A stretch of 64,000 nucleotides of DNA from an uncultured Bariatricus sp. (GTDB lineage: Bacteria; Bacillota; Clostridia; Lachnospirales; Lachnospiraceae). Every line of letters begins with the position of its first letter. Within the stretch, counting starts at the first letter, position 1. Below, piece after piece: positions 42,926-52,899 of this stretch. The notes under the pieces are model-generated. The model was given only the letters and a program-made list of their open reading frames with translations. It had not been told where the DNA came from and did not search any database. The translations under genes and the position numbers were made by a program. Location: assembly GCA_934307065.1 (NCBI GenBank), contig CAKRCD010000009.1:1-64000 (forward strand), written 5' to 3'.

Positions 42926-45256
42926 ATGAACAGAATGGCAAGTATTCCAATGGTTGCTCTTCGTGGAATGACAATTGTTCCTGAGATGGTTGTGAATTTT
43001 GATGTGAGCAGACAGTGTTCTATCGAGGCAATTCAGGAAGCTATGGCAAATGACCAGAAAATCTTTCTTTTAACACAGAAAGATGTCAATGTCGAAAACC
43101 CGACGAAGGATGATTTATACAGAATGGGAACAGTTGCTACTATTAAACAAGTGGCGAAGCTTCCAAAACAGATTCTTCGTGTGTTAATTACGGGGGAAGA
43201 AAAAGCAATTTTAAATGTAATTGAATTTTCAGAACCATATATGCGTGCGAATATTACCATTGTAGAAGATGCGGACCCGAGTGTGTTTTATGAAAATAAG
43301 CGGGAGGCCATGGTGCGGGGACTTCAGGAATTGTATGCCGAGTATGCAATCCGTAATCCGAAAATCAGCAAGGATGTTGTGAAGCATATACAAAATACAG
43401 AAGACATCTATTCTCTTGTGAATAAGGTGGCTGCCAATCTTCCGATTCATTATACAGAATTGCAGCAGATTCTGGAAGAAATGAATTTTCAGACCAAGTA
43501 TGAGAGAATTTCCTATCGTCTGGTAAGTGAAACCAAGATTATGGATATCAAAGAGGAGATACAGAATAAGGTAAAAGAACGCCTGGACCGGCACCAAAGA
43601 GAGTATGTGCTGCGAGAGGAGCTCAAGCTGATACGGGAAGAATTAGGGGATGACAATGCGCTTTCTGTAGCGGAAGAGTTTGAACAGAAGGCAGCGGAAC
43701 TGGATGCCACAGAAGAAGTCAAAACAAAGATTCAGAAAGAAATCAAGCGTTTTAAAAATTCCATGCAGAGTCCGGCAGAATCTAGTGTACTGCGTGGATA
43801 CATTGAAACCATGCTGGAAATGCCGTGGGAGAAACGGGTCGAGGATTTCACTGACATTTCTTATGCCAGAGAAATTTTAGAGGCAGAGCATTACGGACTG
43901 GATGAGGTCAAGGAACGAGTGCTGGAGTATCTGGCAGTGCGGGCCATGACCAAGCAGGGCAGCAGCCCGATTTTGTGCCTTGTAGGACCTCCGGGAACCG
44001 GTAAGACCTCTATTGCCAAATCACTTGCCAAAGCATTGAAAAAGCCATATGTACGCATTTCATTGGGGGGTGTGCATGACGAGGCAGAGATTCGCGGTCA
44101 CAGAAAGACTTATGTAGGAGCAATGCCGGGAAGAATCGCAAATGGAATCAAGACGGCAGGAGTAAAGAATCCATTTTTACTGTTGGATGAAATTGATAAA
44201 GTAAGTACAGACCATAAAGGCGATACATTTTCTGCACTTCTGGAAGTGTTGGACAGTGAGCAGAACAGCAGGTTCCGGGATCATTATCTGGAAGTACCAC
44301 TTGATTTATCGGAAGTTACTTTTGTGATGACAGCAAACAGTCTGCAGACCATACCCGGACCATTACTGGACCGTATGGAAATTATAGAAATCAGTGGTTA
44401 TACGGAAAACGAAAAGGTACATATTGCTACAGAACATCTGATTCCGAAGCAAATCGAGAAGCATGGTATTCAGAAGAATCAGCTTTCCATCAGCAAAAAG
44501 GTAGTGTGGAAGCTGGCGCGCAACTACACGAAAGAAGCCGGAGTACGTCAGCTGGAGCGTGAAATCGGAAGTATCTGTCGAAAAGCAGCCCGCGAGATTT
44601 ATGAGGGGCACAAGAAAAAAATCCAGATAACCGAGCGGAATCTGGAGAAGTATGTAGGAAAAGAAAAATATGCGTATCATATGGCAAATGAACAGGACGA
44701 AGTCGGCATTGTAAGAGGGCTTGCCTGGACAAGTGTAGGTGGAGATACTTTGCAGATTGAGGTCAATGTGATGCCGGGAAAAGGTGAGATACTTTTGACT
44801 GGGCAATTGGGCGATGTAATGAAAGAGTCTGCCCAGACAGGAATCAGTTATATTCGTTCCATAAGTGATGCGCATGGAGTACCGGCAAAGTTCTTTGCAG
44901 AACATGATATCCATATTCATATTCCGGAAGGAGCTGTGCCGAAAGACGGACCGTCAGCAGGAATTACCATGGCAACGGCAATGTTTTCTGCAATTACGAA
45001 CCAGAAGGTACGTGCAGATATTGCCATGACGGGAGAGATTACCTTAAGAGGCCGCGTACTTCCGATTGGCGGATTGAAAGAAAAACTTCTGGCAGCCAAA
45101 CATGCGGGAATGAAGACAGTACTGGTTCCACTTCGGAATAAGAAGGATGTAGAAGAACTTTCCGAAGAAATTACGGAAGATCTGGAAATCATTCCGGTAG
45201 AGCACATGAATGAAGTATTGCAGCAGGCAATCCGGCAGGCAGAGGAAATCCTGTAA
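42926..45256 (+). CDS. lon: ATP-dependent Lon protease
   Basis: A 776-aa single-chain AAA+ protease that degrades misfolded and regulatory proteins. It has the N-terminal LAN substrate-binding domain, a coiled coil around residues 190-270, Walker A GPPGTGKTSIAKS near residue 353, Walker B FLLLDEIDKV, and a C-terminal proteolytic domain. The catalytic Ser is residue 677 in PKDGPSAGIT and the Lys is near 720 in GGLKEKLLAA. Length is normal. The engB gene follows after 18 nt. Confidence 0.97.
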   Translation: MNRMASIPMVALRGMTIVPEMVVNFDVSRQCSIEAIQEAMANDQKIFLLTQKDVNVENPTKDDLYRMGTVATIKQVAKLPKQILRVLITGEEKAILNVIEFSEPYMRANITIVEDADPSVFYENKREAMVRGLQELYAEYAIRNPKISKDVVKHIQNTEDIYSLVNKVAANLPIHYTELQQILEEMNFQTKYERISYRLVSETKIMDIKEEIQNKVKERLDRHQREYVLREELKLIREELGDDNALSVAEEFEQKAAELDATEEVKTKIQKEIKRFKNSMQSPAESSVLRGYIETMLEMPWEKRVEDFTDISYAREILEAEHYGLDEVKERVLEYLAVRAMTKQGSSPILCLVGPPGTGKTSIAKSLAKALKKPYVRISLGGVHDEAEIRGHRKTYVGAMPGRIANGIKTAGVKNPFLLLDEIDKVSTDHKGDTFSALLEVLDSEQNSRFRDHYLEVPLDLSEVTFVMTANSLQTIPGPLLDRMEIIEISGYTENEKVHIATEHLIPKQIEKHGIQKNQLSISKKVVWKLARNYTKEAGVRQLEREIGSICRKAAREIYEGHKKKIQITERNLEKYVGKEKYAYHMANEQDEVGIVRGLAWTSVGGDTLQIEVNVMPGKGEILLTGQLGDVMKESAQTGISYIRSISDAHGVPAKFFAEHDIHIHIPEGAVPKDGPSAGITMATAMFSAITNQKVRADIAMTGEITLRGRVLPIGGLKEKLLAAKHAGMKTVLVPLRNKKDVEELSEEITEDLEIIPVEHMNEVLQQAIRQAEEIL

Positions 45257-45274
45257 ACAAAGAAAGGAAATAAA

Positions 45275-45874
45275 ATGGTAATTAAGAAAATTAATCTGGA
45301 AACTGTGTGTGGAATCACAAGTAAACTCCCGGAAAATACACTTCCGGAAATTGCGTTCGCAGGGAAATCCAATGTGGGAAAATCCTCTCTGATTAATGCC
45401 CTGATGAACCGCAAGTCTTATGCGAGAACTTCTGCTACACCGGGAAAAACCCAGACCATTAACTATTATAATATCAATGATGCCATGTATCTGGTAGATT
45501 TGCCGGGATATGGTTATGCCAAGGTGTCTGAGAATGAGAAGATTGCCTGGGGCAAAATGATTGAACGATACTTAAATCAGTCTAAGCAGTTAAAAGCCGT
45601 GTTCCTGCTGATTGATATTCGGCATGACCCGTCAGCCAATGATAAGATGATGTATCACTGGATTGTAGAACAAGGCTTTCAGCCGATTATCATCGCTACA
45701 AAGCTGGACAAGATTAAGAGAAGTCAGGTTCAGAAACAAGTAAAGGCAGTGAAAACCGGACTGGATTTGCTTCCGGGAACAATCGTGATTCCGTTCTCGG
45801 CTGAGACAAAGCAGGGAAGAGAAGAAATATGGAACTTGATGGATGACATCGTGGCAGGAGAATATGAAGAATAG
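45275..45874 (+). CDS. engB: Ribosome biogenesis GTPase EngB/YsxC
   Basis: A 199-aa GTPase needed for 50S subunit assembly. The G1 motif is AGKSNVGKSSLINALM, G3 DLPGYGYAKV and G4 ATKLDK. GAAAGGA precedes the ATG. Lon followed by engB is a conserved Firmicute order. A strong terminator ends the unit. Confidence 0.96.
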   Translation: MVIKKINLETVCGITSKLPENTLPEIAFAGKSNVGKSSLINALMNRKSYARTSATPGKTQTINYYNINDAMYLVDLPGYGYAKVSENEKIAWGKMIERYLNQSKQLKAVFLLIDIRHDPSANDKMMYHWIVEQGFQPIIIATKLDKIKRSQVQKQVKAVKTGLDLLPGTIVIPFSAETKQGREEIWNLMDDIVAGEYEE

Positions 45875-45883
45875 AAGTATAAA

Positions 45884-45910
45884 AGGGGTGGAATTTTCCA
45901 CCCCTGATTT
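45884..45910. terminator. Terminator between convergent engB and fucO
   Basis: AGGGGTGGA 45884-45892 pairs with TCCACCCCT 45897-45905, with an A-rich 5' flank and GATTTATT after. Confidence 0.8.
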
Positions 45911-45950
45911 ATTCTATATATTGATTCCTATTTTGGAACCCGGCAGCATG

Positions 45951-47096
45951 TTACATAACCTTACGGAACAATGCGATGAAGTCTTCTACAGAAGCTTCTT
46001 TTGGATTTCCAGGCGCGCATGCGTCTGCGTGTGCAGATTCTGCGAGGAATGGAAGGTCTTCTTCTCTGAGTCCTTCTACCTTTGTAGGAATTCCTACGTC
46101 AATGGAAAGCTGACGTACTGCGTCAATGGCAGCTTTTCTATATTCTTCCTGAGACATTTCGTCTACACCCTTCACACCCATTGCTCTTGCAATCTCGCGA
46201 TATTTTTCATCTGTACATTCCTGATTGTATTCCATAACGATTGGAAGCATCATAGCGCAGGCAACACCGTGTGGTGTATCATATACGGCACCTAAGGTAT
46301 GTGCCATAGAATGGGCAATTCCAAGACCTACATTTGAGAATCCCATACCTGCTATGTACTGGCCGAGTGCCATGCCCTCACGACCTTCCTTGGTGTTTTC
46401 GCAGGCGCCACGGAGAGACTTGGAAATGATTTCGATTGCCTTTAAATGGAACATATCGGTCATTTCCCATGCAGCCTTTGTGGTATATCCTTCGATTGCA
46501 TGTGTCAGTGCATCCATACCGGTTGCTGCGGTCAGACTCTTTGGCATAGAAGCTGTCATATCCGGGTCAACTACAGCGATAATTGGCATATCATGTGGGT
46601 CAACACATACGAATTTACGTTTCTTTTCTACATCTGTTATTACATAGTTAATCGTTACTTCAGCAGCAGTTCCGGCTGTAGTAGGTACAGCGATGATTGG
46701 AACACATGGCTTCTTAGTTGGAGCAACACCCTCCAGACTGCGTACATCTGCAAATTCTGGGTTTGTGATGATGATTCCGATCGCTTTTGCAGTATCCATA
46801 GAAGAACCGCCGCCGATAGCGATGATATAATCAGCACCTGCATTCTTAAATGCTGTCACACCGTTCTGTACATTGGCAATCGTTGGGTTGGCTTTGATGT
46901 CAGAATAAACCTCGTATGAAAGCCCTGCACCGTCCAGCAAATCTGTAACTTTAGATGCTACGTGAAATTTAATCAAATCCGGGTCAGTACAGACAAGCGC
47001 TTTCTGAAAGCCCTGAGCCTTTGCCTCGTTTACGATTTCTGCAATTGCACCAGCTCCGTGATAAGAAGTCTGGTTTAACATAATTCTGTTAGCCAT
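45951..47096 (-). CDS. fucO: Iron-containing alcohol dehydrogenase, lactaldehyde reductase (FucO) type
   Basis: A 381-aa group III alcohol dehydrogenase. NAD-binding GGGSSMDTAKA is near residue 95, the metal-binding His residues lie in GLGIAHSMAHTLGAVYDTPHG, and MANRIMLNQTSYHGAGA matches the FucO subgroup that interconverts lactaldehyde and 1,2-propanediol. GAGAGG precedes the start. No fucose or rhamnose genes lie nearby, so its physiological aldehyde is uncertain. Confidence 0.88.
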   Translation of the reverse strand: MANRIMLNQTSYHGAGAIAEIVNEAKAQGFQKALVCTDPDLIKFHVASKVTDLLDGAGLSYEVYSDIKANPTIANVQNGVTAFKNAGADYIIAIGGGSSMDTAKAIGIIITNPEFADVRSLEGVAPTKKPCVPIIAVPTTAGTAAEVTINYVITDVEKKRKFVCVDPHDMPIIAVVDPDMTASMPKSLTAATGMDALTHAIEGYTTKAAWEMTDMFHLKAIEIISKSLRGACENTKEGREGMALGQYIAGMGFSNVGLGIAHSMAHTLGAVYDTPHGVACAMMLPIVMEYNQECTDEKYREIARAMGVKGVDEMSQEEYRKAAIDAVRQLSIDVGIPTKVEGLREEDLPFLAESAHADACAPGNPKEASVEDFIALFRKVM

Positions 47097-47210
47097 GATA
47101 ATCCTCTCCTTTATTTCTTATCATTAAAAATGTGAAAATGTAGATAACACTTTCTGACTGATATTATTTTAACAATATAAAAGGTAAGAATCAATAGTTT
47201 TAGAAAAAGT

Positions 47211-48563
47211 TTACAAATTATTCTTAAGTGCCCGCTTGCGGATAAAATAATACGGAATCAAAATAAGTAAAGTAGCAATCCACGCAATCGGATAGCTGAT
47301 TAAAATGGTTTCGATTTTGAAAATACGCGGCAGAAGGATAAGAATAAATGGAATTCTTACTGCGCATACTCCTACCAAATTTGCAACAGTAGGAATGAAA
47401 ACATCACCGATGCCACGCAATGCGCCGGATATAACTTCAATAAATACATAAGTAATATAGGAAGGCAGAATCATGCGCAGCATATAGACACCAATCTGTA
47501 CGACACCGGCATCTCCCGTGAAAATCTGAAACAGAGGTTCACAGAAAATATAAATAAAGGCCAGTAATACGCCACATACACCTAAGGACATAACAGTACA
47601 GACTCGTATGCTTTTGAAAATACGTTCTGTCTTTTTGGCTCCATAGTTCTGACCGGCAAATGTGGAGATGGCAAGTCCGAAGGCAGAGGTGAGAGCCCAG
47701 AATAAGGCATCCAGTTTTCCCCAGGCTGCCCATGCAGCAGCAGTGTCCGTTCCAAAATCATTGATTGCAGATTGAATAATAATATTGGAAATACTATACA
47801 TACAAGACTGGATTCCACCCGGAAATCCAATCCGGAGCTGGAGTTTTAAGGTATGATAATCAAAACGGATTTCCCGCAGTTTCAGCTTGAGAATCCCATA
47901 AGAAGTCATTAATGCATGGGTTACTAAAATGGCACTGACTGCCTGGGAAATAATGGTTGCAATGGCTGCGCCTGCAATTCCCATGTGTAAATATACAACA
48001 GCGGCATAATCTAAAATTATATTTAAAATACAACAGACAATTAAATAATACAAAGGCTTCCTGGAATCACCGATAGCGCGCATGATAGAAGAACCCATGT
48101 TGAAAATCATTACTGCCAGCATACCAAGGAAATATAAACGGAGATACACGATGGAATCTGCCATGGTATCGGCAGGAGTATGAATGGCTTCCAACATCCA
48201 TGGGGTAAGTATCCACCCAAGAATAGAAAGAATCAAGCTGGATACAATGGAAAATGCATAGGCAGTGTGAAGACCTTTATGTAGATTTTTTTTGTCTTTT
48301 GCACCATAAAACTGGGAAATAATCACGCTGGCACCGGCAGATAATCCAGTGAAAAATCCGATGACCAGATTGGAAAGTACAGATGCAGAGCCACCTACGC
48401 TGGCAAGGGCCTGTTTTCCGACAAACCGTCCTACAATAATGGCGTCAACCGTGTTATAAAGCTGTTGAAAAAGTGTTCCTACCAAAATCGGGAAAAAGAA
48501 AATCAGAAGTTGTTTCCAAATCACGCCTTCCGTGATTTTATTTGTGTCAGTACGCTTGTTCAT
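47211..48563 (-). CDS. MATE family efflux transporter
   Basis: A 450-aa multidrug/toxin extrusion type transporter with about 12 membrane helices in two related halves. Landmarks include FFPILVGTLFQQLYNTVDAIIVGRFVGKQALASVG near the start and SAFGLAISTFAGQNYGAKKTERIF in the second half. It likely exports cationic compounds by Na+ or H+ antiport; substrates cannot be named. It is transcribed toward fucO with a 114-bp gap. Confidence 0.92.
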   Translation of the reverse strand: MNKRTDTNKITEGVIWKQLLIFFFPILVGTLFQQLYNTVDAIIVGRFVGKQALASVGGSASVLSNLVIGFFTGLSAGASVIISQFYGAKDKKNLHKGLHTAYAFSIVSSLILSILGWILTPWMLEAIHTPADTMADSIVYLRLYFLGMLAVMIFNMGSSIMRAIGDSRKPLYYLIVCCILNIILDYAAVVYLHMGIAGAAIATIISQAVSAILVTHALMTSYGILKLKLREIRFDYHTLKLQLRIGFPGGIQSCMYSISNIIIQSAINDFGTDTAAAWAAWGKLDALFWALTSAFGLAISTFAGQNYGAKKTERIFKSIRVCTVMSLGVCGVLLAFIYIFCEPLFQIFTGDAGVVQIGVYMLRMILPSYITYVFIEVISGALRGIGDVFIPTVANLVGVCAVRIPFILILLPRIFKIETILISYPIAWIATLLILIPYYFIRKRALKNNL

Positions 48564-48742
48564 TGTGCAAATCCTTCCTCTTTTGATTCATCCTGGTGCA
48601 GAGCCCAGTTTTTATATTATATCATATTTAGATTTTATAAGATAGAGAAGAAATAAACAGTTTTCCTGGTGGAAAAATGTATACTTTTTTTGAAAATACA
48701 GATATTAGAATTAAAAAGATGATAAGGAAAGAGGGAGATAAT

Positions 48743-49174
48743 ATGACAGTGCATACCCAGCATTTATTGGAAGAATGTAATTCGGGATGTAAGATGGCAA
48801 TCCGCAGTATGGAACAAGTATCAGAATATGTAGAGGATGAAAAATTAGAGCAGGTAATAGAATCCTGCAAATGCGCTCATGAAAAGTTGGAAGAAGAATC
48901 TGGAAAATTACTGGAAGAGTGTGGCAAGGAAGAAAAGGAACCAGGAATGATCGCAACTGCATTTTCGTGGATTTCTACAGAAACAAAACTGGCAATGAAG
49001 AACAGTGATAATCAGATTGCTAAAGTCTTGATGGACGGTTGTAATATGGGAATCCAGTCCATAGGAGAATACATGAATGAATATACGGGAGCATCGGAGG
49101 AAGCAAAAAAAATTGCAAAGAAACTGGTAAAGCTGGAGGAGAATTTTATGAGTGACCTCAAAAAATTTCTATAG
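48743..49174 (+). CDS. Hypothetical helical protein with paired cysteines (143 aa)
   Basis: A 143-aa acidic protein predicted to be almost all helix, possibly a four-helix bundle. It has paired Cys in LLEECNSGCKMA, VIESCKCAHEKL and LLEECGKE. Hydrophobic spacing resembles ferritin-like or DUF2383-type bundles, but no family was recognised. The start at 48743 follows AGGGAG; an upstream in-frame ATG at 48677 has no site. It is monocistronic between the MATE and guaB genes. Confidence 0.65.
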   Translation: MTVHTQHLLEECNSGCKMAIRSMEQVSEYVEDEKLEQVIESCKCAHEKLEEESGKLLEECGKEEKEPGMIATAFSWISTETKLAMKNSDNQIAKVLMDGCNMGIQSIGEYMNEYTGASEEAKKIAKKLVKLEENFMSDLKKFL

Positions 49175-49321
49175 TCAGATTTGAAGTTTAACGGAGAAGA
49201 TTATATAAGAATAACTTATAAATGGAAAATGACATAAATAGACAAAACGTACAAAAATGCAACATTTTCTTGCTCCATAATGTGCAAAATGAAAAAAGAA
49301 AAAGAAAGATTGCTAAAGGTG

Positions 49322-49350
49322 TTGACGTTCGCTAAAAAATTCATTAATAT
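49322..49350 (+). promoter_or_regulatory. Predicted guaB promoter
   Basis: TTGACG 49322-49327, 17-nt spacer, TAATAT 49345-49350. The 235-bp region before guaB has no guanine-type riboswitch core that I can see. Confidence 0.6.
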
Positions 49351-49410
49351 TAATCAATAATAAATAAATTGAAGCGCAGTACAAAAATTTAGTGAAGAAG
49401 GAGCATTATC

Positions 49411-50916
49411 ATGGCGTATTATTTTAGTGAACCATCACACACATTTAGTGAATATTTACTGGTACCAGGCTACTCGAGTTCTCAGTGCCAGCCACAGAAC
49501 GTGAGTTTAAAGACACCTCTTGTTAGATTTAAAAAGGGAGAGGAACCGGCTATATCTTTAAATATTCCAATGGTTTCCGCAATTATGCAGGCTGTATCCA
49601 ATGATACCATGGCTGTTGCACTTGCAAGAGAAGGTGGAATTTCCTTTATTTACGGCTCACAGTCAATTGAAGATCAGGCTGCGATGGTAAGAAAAGTGAA
49701 ATCTTATAAGGCAGGATTTGTAACAAGTGATTCCAACCTGATTCCGGACCAGTGCCTGAAAGATGTTCTTGCTTTGAAAGAAAAGACCGGACATTCTACT
49801 ATGGCTGTTACAGATGACGGAACAGCGAATGGAAAATTGCTTGGTGTTGTAACAGAGAGAGATTACAGGATTTCCCGTATGTCTCCCGATACAAAGGTTT
49901 CTGAAATTATGACACCATTTGAAAAACTGGTAACAGCGAAGGTTGGGGTTTCTTTAAAAGAAGCGAACGATATTATTTGGGATTATAAATTAAATTCTCT
50001 TCCAATCATTGATGAAGACCAGAAGCTGGATTCGTTTGTATTTAGAAAAGATTATGATTCAAAGAAGGCAAATCAGAATGAGTTGTTGGATGCCCACAAG
50101 AGATATGTGGTTGGAGCAGGAATTAACACAAGAGATTATGCAGAACGCGTACCTGCACTTGTGGAAGCCGGAGTAGATGTACTCTGTATCGATTCCAGCG
50201 AAGGCTTCAGTGAATGGCAGAAGCTTACGATTGACTGGATTCGTGAACACTACGGTGATTCAGTGAAAGTCGGAGCAGGTAACGTAGTAGATGCAGACGG
50301 ATTCCGCTTCCTTGCTGACTGCGGTGCTGACTTCATTAAAGTTGGTATCGGTGGAGGTTCTATCTGTATTACCCGTGAGACAAAGGGAATTGGACGTGGA
50401 CAGGCTACTGCTACTATCGAAGTTGCAAAAGCAAGAGATGAATATTATAAAGAAACTGGTATTTACGTGCCAATCTGCAGTGATGGCGGTATTGTTCATG
50501 ATTATCATATGACTCTTGCACTTGCCATGGGAAGCGATTTCATCATGTTAGGAAGATATTTCTCACGTTTTGACGAATCTCCTACAAGCAAGGTTAATAT
50601 CAACGGACAGTACATGAAGGAATACTGGGGTGAAGGAAGTGCCCGTGCAAGAAACTGGCAGAGATATGACCTTGGTGGAGAGACAAATCTCAAATTTGAA
50701 GAAGGGGTAGATTCTTATGTTCCATATGCAGGTTCTTTGAAGGACAATGTAGGAATTACCTTATTGAAGATGAAATCTACTATGTGCAACTGCGGAGCAC
50801 TTACTATTCCGGAATTGCAGGAAAAAGCAAAGCTTACATTAGTTTCATCTGTAAGTATTGTAGAAGGTGGTGCACATGACGTTGTGCTGAAAGATCAGAC
50901 AACATCGCATCATTAA
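49411..50916 (+). CDS. guaB: IMP dehydrogenase, Tritrichomonas-like subgroup
   Basis: A 501-aa enzyme that oxidises IMP to XMP, the committed step to GMP. The (beta/alpha)8 barrel is interrupted by CBS domains (about residues 100-220). The active-site loop reads [20 protein letters not shown] with the catalytic Cys at residue 319, and the flap ARNWQRYD places Arg418 and Tyr419. These three numbers equal those of Tritrichomonas foetus IMPDH, and the whole sequence ([38 protein letters not shown]) resembles that protein more than the usual GPGSICTTR bacterial type. Confidence 0.93.
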   Translation: MAYYFSEPSHTFSEYLLVPGYSSSQCQPQNVSLKTPLVRFKKGEEPAISLNIPMVSAIMQAVSNDTMAVALAREGGISFIYGSQSIEDQAAMVRKVKSYKAGFVTSDSNLIPDQCLKDVLALKEKTGHSTMAVTDDGTANGKLLGVVTERDYRISRMSPDTKVSEIMTPFEKLVTAKVGVSLKEANDIIWDYKLNSLPIIDEDQKLDSFVFRKDYDSKKANQNELLDAHKRYVVGAGINTRDYAERVPALVEAGVDVLCIDSSEGFSEWQKLTIDWIREHYGDSVKVGAGNVVDADGFRFLADCGADFIKVGIGGGSICITRETKGIGRGQATATIEVAKARDEYYKETGIYVPICSDGGIVHDYHMTLALAMGSDFIMLGRYFSRFDESPTSKVNINGQYMKEYWGEGSARARNWQRYDLGGETNLKFEEGVDSYVPYAGSLKDNVGITLLKMKSTMCNCGALTIPELQEKAKLTLVSSVSIVEGGAHDVVLKDQTTSHH

Positions 50917-50937
50917 AATAGAAACACAAACAAGCTA

Positions 50938-51037
50938 GTTATACGACTGACGGAAGTGGAATAGACCACAGGGAGTATAATGAAAGAAAGAGTCGACCGT
51001 CTGGGCAAAAATGTCTTGGGCAGTAGACTCTTTTTCT
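50938..51037 (+). promoter_or_regulatory. ZTP (pfl) riboswitch upstream of fhs
   Basis: The leader carries the two conserved blocks of the ZTP/ZMP riboswitch: GACTGACGGAAGTGG...CCACAGGGAGTATAA (50945-50980) and the downstream CCGTCTGGGCA (50997-51007). P1 pairs TTATAC 50939-50944 with GTATAA 50975-50980. The 3' part overlaps a terminator (AAAGAGTC/GACTCTTT), so ZTP binding should prevent termination and turn on fhs when 10-formyl-THF is short. Confidence 0.88.
50987..51036 (+). terminator. Riboswitch-controlled terminator
   Basis: AAAGAGTC 50987-50994 pairs with GACTCTTT 51026-51033, followed by T-rich sequence. Its left arm region overlaps the conserved 3' riboswitch block, allowing mutually exclusive folding. 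Confidence 0.75.
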
Positions 51038-51118
51038 CTTGATTTCTTCGGATAAATAAGAGAAAATAGTACCAGAGACATTTTTCAAATCTTAAGCAGA
51101 GAAGAAAGAGGTGCCATT

Positions 51119-52789
51119 ATGTTAACAGATGTACAGATTGCACAGAGTGCAGAAATGAAACCAATCAAAGAGATTGCAGAACAGTTGGGATTAGGAGAAG
51201 AAGACCTGGAACTTTATGGAAAGTATAAGGCAAAGATTTCGTTGGAAACCATTTCCAAAGTAAAAAATAATCCGGATGGAAAACTGATTCTTGTGACCGC
51301 AATCAATCCGACTCCGGCAGGTGAGGGTAAGACAACAACCATGATTGGTCTTTCCCAGGCGCTCAATAAGATTGGAAAGAAATCTGTAGTTGCCATGCGT
51401 GAGCCAAGCCTTGGACCTTGTTTTGGAGTCAAAGGTGGTGCAGCCGGCGGTGGATATGCACAGGTTGTTCCGATGGAGGACATTAATTTACATTTCACGG
51501 GAGATATTCATGCCATTACTACAGCTAATAACCTGATTGCAGCAATGCTTGATAATTCCATCCAGCAGGGAAATCCTTTGGATATTGATACCAGACAGAT
51601 TGTGTGGAAACGTGTAGTAGACTTAAATGACAGAGCTTTAAGACATATTGTGGTAGGTCTTGGCGGAAAGCCAAACGGAGTGCCAAGAGAAGACGGATTT
51701 GATATTTCGGTAGCAAGTGAAGTTATGGCAATTCTTTGTCTGGCTACTTCTCTGGAAGATTTGAAGAAAAGAGCGGGCCGCATGATTGTAGCATACAATC
51801 ATGCAGGGGAGCCGGTTACAGTAGATGATATTCAGGCTACGGGAGCAGTTACCCTTCTTCTGAAGGACGCAATCAAACCGAACCTGGTACAGACTCTTGA
51901 CCATACACCGGTATTTGTACATGGCGGTCCGTTTGCAAATATTGCACATGGATGTAACTCCGTGATGGCAACACAGCTTGCTATGAAGCTTGGGGATTAT
52001 GCTATTACTGAAGCAGGATTCGGTGCAGACCTAGGTGCAGAGAAATTCCTGGATATTAAATGCAGACAGGCAGGACTGAAACCAGATGCGGTTGTTATTG
52101 TAGCAACTGTGCGTGCCCTCAAGATGCATGGCGGTGTGGCAAAGAAAGACCTTGGCGAGGAGAACTTAGAAGCGCTCCGCAAAGGAATCGAAAATTTGGA
52201 AAAACATATTGAAAATATTGCAAAATACAATTTGCCAAGTGTAGTTGCAATCAATGCATTTCCTACAGATACAGAAGCAGAGCTTCAGCTTTTGAATGAA
52301 ATCTGCAAGAGCAAGAATGTAGATGTGGCCATCAGTCAGGTCTGGGCAAAAGGCGCAGACGGTGGCGTAGAACTTGCAGAAAAGCTTCTGGATGTATTAG
52401 AAACCAAGAAAGCAGATTTCAAGCCAATCTATGACACAGAGCTTCCGATTGCAGACAAAATCCGTACCATTGCAAAAGAAATTTATGGTGCAGATGATGT
52501 GATTTTTACAAAGAAAGTAACAAATAAAATCAAAAAATATGAAGAACAGAGACTTGGAAATCTTCCGGTCTGTGTGGCAAAGACACAGTACTCTCTTTCT
52601 GATGATCCGACACTTCTGGGACGGCCGACCGGTTTCAAGGTAACCATCAATGATTTGATTCCGAATACCGGGGCAGGATTCCTTGTAGCCATCAGTGGTG
52701 ATATCATGCGTATGCCAGGGCTTCCGAAAGTTCCGGCAGCAGTCGGCATGGATATTGATGAGAATGGAACCATTGTCGGACTGTTCTAA
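51119..52789 (+). CDS. fhs: Formate--tetrahydrofolate ligase
   Basis: A 556-aa enzyme that makes 10-formyl-THF from formate, THF and ATP. It supplies purine synthesis and, in acetogens, the methyl branch of the Wood-Ljungdahl pathway. The P-loop [10 protein letters not shown] is near residue 64-73, followed by [23 protein letters not shown] and the C-terminal [30 protein letters not shown] region. Its leader is a ZTP riboswitch, fitting folate supply for purine synthesis. Presence alone does not prove acetogenesis. Confidence 0.97.
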   Translation: MLTDVQIAQSAEMKPIKEIAEQLGLGEEDLELYGKYKAKISLETISKVKNNPDGKLILVTAINPTPAGEGKTTTMIGLSQALNKIGKKSVVAMREPSLGPCFGVKGGAAGGGYAQVVPMEDINLHFTGDIHAITTANNLIAAMLDNSIQQGNPLDIDTRQIVWKRVVDLNDRALRHIVVGLGGKPNGVPREDGFDISVASEVMAILCLATSLEDLKKRAGRMIVAYNHAGEPVTVDDIQATGAVTLLLKDAIKPNLVQTLDHTPVFVHGGPFANIAHGCNSVMATQLAMKLGDYAITEAGFGADLGAEKFLDIKCRQAGLKPDAVVIVATVRALKMHGGVAKKDLGEENLEALRKGIENLEKHIENIAKYNLPSVVAINAFPTDTEAELQLLNEICKSKNVDVAISQVWAKGADGGVELAEKLLDVLETKKADFKPIYDTELPIADKIRTIAKEIYGADDVIFTKKVTNKIKKYEEQRLGNLPVCVAKTQYSLSDDPTLLGRPTGFKVTINDLIPNTGAGFLVAISGDIMRMPGLPKVPAAVGMDIDENGTIVGLF

Positions 52790-52806
52790 CCAGAAACGTA
52801 TATTAC

Positions 52807-52832
52807 AAAAAGGTCCATTGGACCTTTTTGGC
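52807..52832 (+). terminator. Intrinsic terminator after fhs
   Basis: AAAAAGGTCC 52807-52816 pairs with GGACCTTTTT 52820-52829 around an ATT loop. Confidence 0.85.
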
Positions 52833-52899
52833 GGTTATAGCGTGACAGAAAAGGTAACTGGAAATATAAGAAAAAATAAAAAAGAAAAGGAATAAGGTA

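Noticed and set aside
49175..49410. Purine riboswitch before guaB
   Set aside because: No guanine aptamer core could be found; the region shows only AT-rich DNA and a promoter.
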